Source: Apostichopus japonicus
Lineage: Eukaryota > Echinodermata > Holothuroidea > Aspidochirotida > Stichopodidae
Reading direction: 5' to 3'
Assembly: GCF_037975245.1 (NCBI RefSeq)
Contig: NC_092568.1
Coordinates: forward strand, 38,280,501-38,344,500
Length of the DNA: 64,000 nt
Under the pieces are notes generated by a model. It made no database searches. It was not told the DNA's origin and was given only the letters and a program-made list of their open reading frames with translations. Below, one piece after another: positions 62,110-64,000 of this stretch. The translations under genes and the position numbers were made by a program. Position 1 is the first letter of the stretch. The number at the start of each line of letters is the position of its first letter.

Positions 62110-62821
62110 TTTTCATTTTTCCTCACCCACAACTCCGCACCCTTTCTTTCTTTATTTCTTTTTCACTATTCTTTTATCCTGTCATTGTTATGAAAAGTCC
62201 CTCCCCCCCCCCTCACCACCACCGTTGAAGACATTGACTTGCCATATACCACTATTGTTGTGACCTGATCATTGCAATCACAAGTTTTTCTCCAGCCCCC
62301 TTTAATTCGAGACAAGTGTATCATTAGGGCTATATCATTCCGCATGCATGCACGCACGCACGAGTGTTCTCCCTCAGGAAAAGTGCCGAAAAGAAACGGG
62401 AGAACATCTTTCTTGATATGTTCTCAAACAAAATCTCTCGTTTTTTGTGGCTTGGATGTCGGAGTACACAAAAGGAAGTAAATGTGATGCACAAATTAGG
62501 TCGATTGAGGCAATTTTAGACCACTTTAGGCTTCCCATGAGCAGCGTACGAACACTATGTTAAGAGGTTTGTTCACAAGTCGGACGAACGTGGCTAGCTT
62601 CAGACTCTCAGTGTGAGTGTGCGTGCGTGCGTCAGTCATTGGGGCAATCATATCCGGGCGTATATGCTACCATATAGCTTCTCAAGTCATATAAAAACAT
62701 GCACATTATTTAGTTTAATGGGATAAGTAACCATATAGGTGGTCTAGAGTTGAACATCCAACTTTGCAAAATAAGTCTCGGGGCGGGCGGGTATAAAAAG
62801 CTTAAATTTCACCATTCTAAT

Positions 62822-62940
62822 GTCTACGACCATATCACGTTGAATATACCGGTTCTCGTCCGATCACCGAAGTCAAGCAGCGTCGAGCCTAGTCAGTACT
62901 TGGATGGGTGACCGCCTGGGAATACTAGGTGCCGTAGACT
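62822..62940 (+). rRNA. 5S rRNA: 5S ribosomal RNA, unit 76
   Basis: Matches the reference copy. 13-C run, long CATG allele; next copy 838 bp on. Confidence 0.97.
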
Positions 62941-63659
62941 TTTTCATTTTTCCTCACCCACAACTCCGCACCCTTTCTTTCTTTATTTCTTTTTCACTAT
63001 TCTTTTATCCTGTCATTGTTATGAAAAGTCCCTCCCCCCCCCCCCCTCACCACCACCGTTGAAGACATTGACTTGCCATATACCACTATTGTTGTGACCT
63101 GATCATTGCAATCACAAGTTTTTCTCCAGCCCCCTTTAATTCGAGACAAGTGTATCATTAGGGCTATATCATTCCGCATGCATGCATGCACGCACGCACG
63201 AGTGTTCTCCCTCAGGAAAAGTGCCGAAAAGAAACGGGAGAACATCTTTCTTGATATGTTCTCAAACAAAATCTCTCGTTTTTTGTGGCTTGGATGTCGG
63301 AGTACACAAAAGGAAGTAAATGTGATGCACAAATTAGGTCGATTGAGGCAATTTTAGACCACTTTAGGCTTCCCATGAGCAGCGTACGAACACTATGTTA
63401 AGAGGTTTGTTCACAAGTCGGACGAACGTGGCTAGCTTCAGACTCTCAGTGTGAGTGTGCGTGCGTGCGTCAGTCATTGGGGCAATCATATCCGGGCGTA
63501 TATGCTACCATATAGCTTCTCAAGTCATATAAAAACATGCACATTATTTAGTTTAATGGGATAAGTAACCATATAGGTGGTCTAGAGTTGAACATCCAAC
63601 TTTGCAAAATAAGTCTCGGGGCGGGCGGGTATAAAAAGCTTAAATTTCACCATTCTAAT

Positions 63660-63778
63660 GTCTACGACCATATCACGTTGAATATACCGGTTCTCGTCCG
63701 ATCACCGAAGTCAAGCAGCGTCGAGCCTAGTCAGTACTTGGATGGGTGACCGCCTGGGAATACTAGGTGCCGTAGACT
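63660..63778 (+). rRNA. 5S rRNA: 5S ribosomal RNA, unit 77
   Basis: Matches the reference copy. 11-C run. The window ends in its spacer before the CATG tract, so that allele is unknown. Confidence 0.97.
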
Positions 63779-64000
63779 TTTTCATTTTTCCTCACCCACA
63801 ACTCCGCACCCTTTCTTTCTTTATTTCTTTTTCACTATTCTTTTATCCTGTCATTGTTATGAAAAGTCCCTCCCCCCCCCCCTCACCACCACCGTTGAAG
63901 ACATTGACTTGCCATATACCACTATTGTTGTGACCTGATCATTGCAATCACAAGTTTTTCTCCAGCCCCCTTTAATTCGAGACAAGTGTATCATTAGGGC

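Larger units (their letters stand above)
52826..62821 (+). repeat. Probable higher-order repeat: two copies of a six-unit block
   Basis: Units 64-69 (52826-57824, 4999 bp) and units 70-75 (57825-62821, 4997 bp) share the same ordered series of spacer types. Poly-C lengths are 9, 11, 11, 13, 10, 11 against 9, 11, 11, 12, 10, 10, and the CATG alleles are short, short, short, long, long, short in both. The match does not extend to unit 63 or unit 76. Consistent with one unequal exchange that duplicated about 5.0 kb; the exact breakpoints could lie anywhere in the shared sequence. Confidence 0.65.
1..64000 (+). repeat. Tandem 5S rDNA array, about 836-bp unit, 77 copies
   Basis: The same unit of about 836 bp repeats head to tail across the entire window with no change of orientation and no unrelated insert. 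Counting 5S gene starts gives 77 copies. Start-to-start spacing runs from 830 to 841 bp, apart from 736 bp across the N gap. Nearly all length change comes from a poly-C run (9-16 C) and a 4-bp difference in a CATG/CACG tract. Substitutions between units are very rare by eye, which is typical of a concertedly evolving rDNA array. Neither array end is in the window. No 18S, 5.8S or 28S sequence, histone gene or snRNA is interleaved. Confidence 0.98.

Noticed and set aside
1-64000. CRISPR-like regular repeat, or satellite or transposon array
   Set aside because: The period is about 836 bp, far beyond CRISPR spacing, with no unique spacers. No terminal inverted repeats, target-site duplications or transposase. 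The 5S gene explains the array.
1-64000. A previously undescribed biological system
   Set aside because: Nothing beyond 5S genes, their promoters and terminators, simple repeats and one gap could be supported on either strand.

Overview
The whole 64,000-base window is one uninterrupted head-to-tail tandem array of 5S ribosomal RNA genes. I count 77 copies, all on the + strand: 76 are full length and one is cut short by an assembly gap. They recur every 830-841 bp. Each unit is a gene of about 119 bp plus a spacer of about 717 bp. The array enters and leaves the window mid-spacer, so it continues on both sides and 77 is a minimum. I find no credible protein-coding gene, no other RNA gene and no mobile element.

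The host is a eukaryote and almost certainly an animal. The gene folds as a eukaryotic 5S rRNA, carries the internal RNA polymerase III promoter (A box, intermediate element, C box) and ends in a T-run terminator. From memory the sequence looks most like invertebrate 5S, perhaps lophotrochozoan or flatworm-like, but I cannot name a phylum safely. Long homogeneous 5S arrays separate from the 18S/28S repeat are common in animals.

Layout of one unit, using unit 1: a TGCG-rich alternating tract (59-74), a small hairpin (190-205), a G-rich element (222-233) directly before a TATA-like box (234-242), the 5S gene (264-382), tandem T-run terminators (382-393), a pyrimidine tract (413-437), a poly-C run (476-486), a CATG/CACG microsatellite (615-640) and two competing inverted repeats (643-703). 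The next unit then starts at 837.

By region: units 1-28 (to about 23.7 kb) are uniform and all carry the long CATG allele. From unit 29 on, a 4-bp shorter allele is mixed in (19 units). Units 19-20 (15.4-16.6 kb) hold a burst of one-base indels, two of them inside a 5S gene. Units 50-62 (41.7-51.3 kb) surround a 100-N gap (46270-46369) and hold most of the other one-base indels and the longest poly-C runs. Units 64-69 and 70-75 look like a recent duplication of a six-unit block of about 5.0 kb.

Functionally the window supplies 5S rRNA for the large ribosomal subunit. The variation fits concerted evolution by unequal exchange, overlaid with assembly artefacts. I found no new biological system. 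The best leads are the higher-order duplication, the allele mosaic and the gap. Everything was read by eye, so single-base statements about all 77 copies should be confirmed by alignment.
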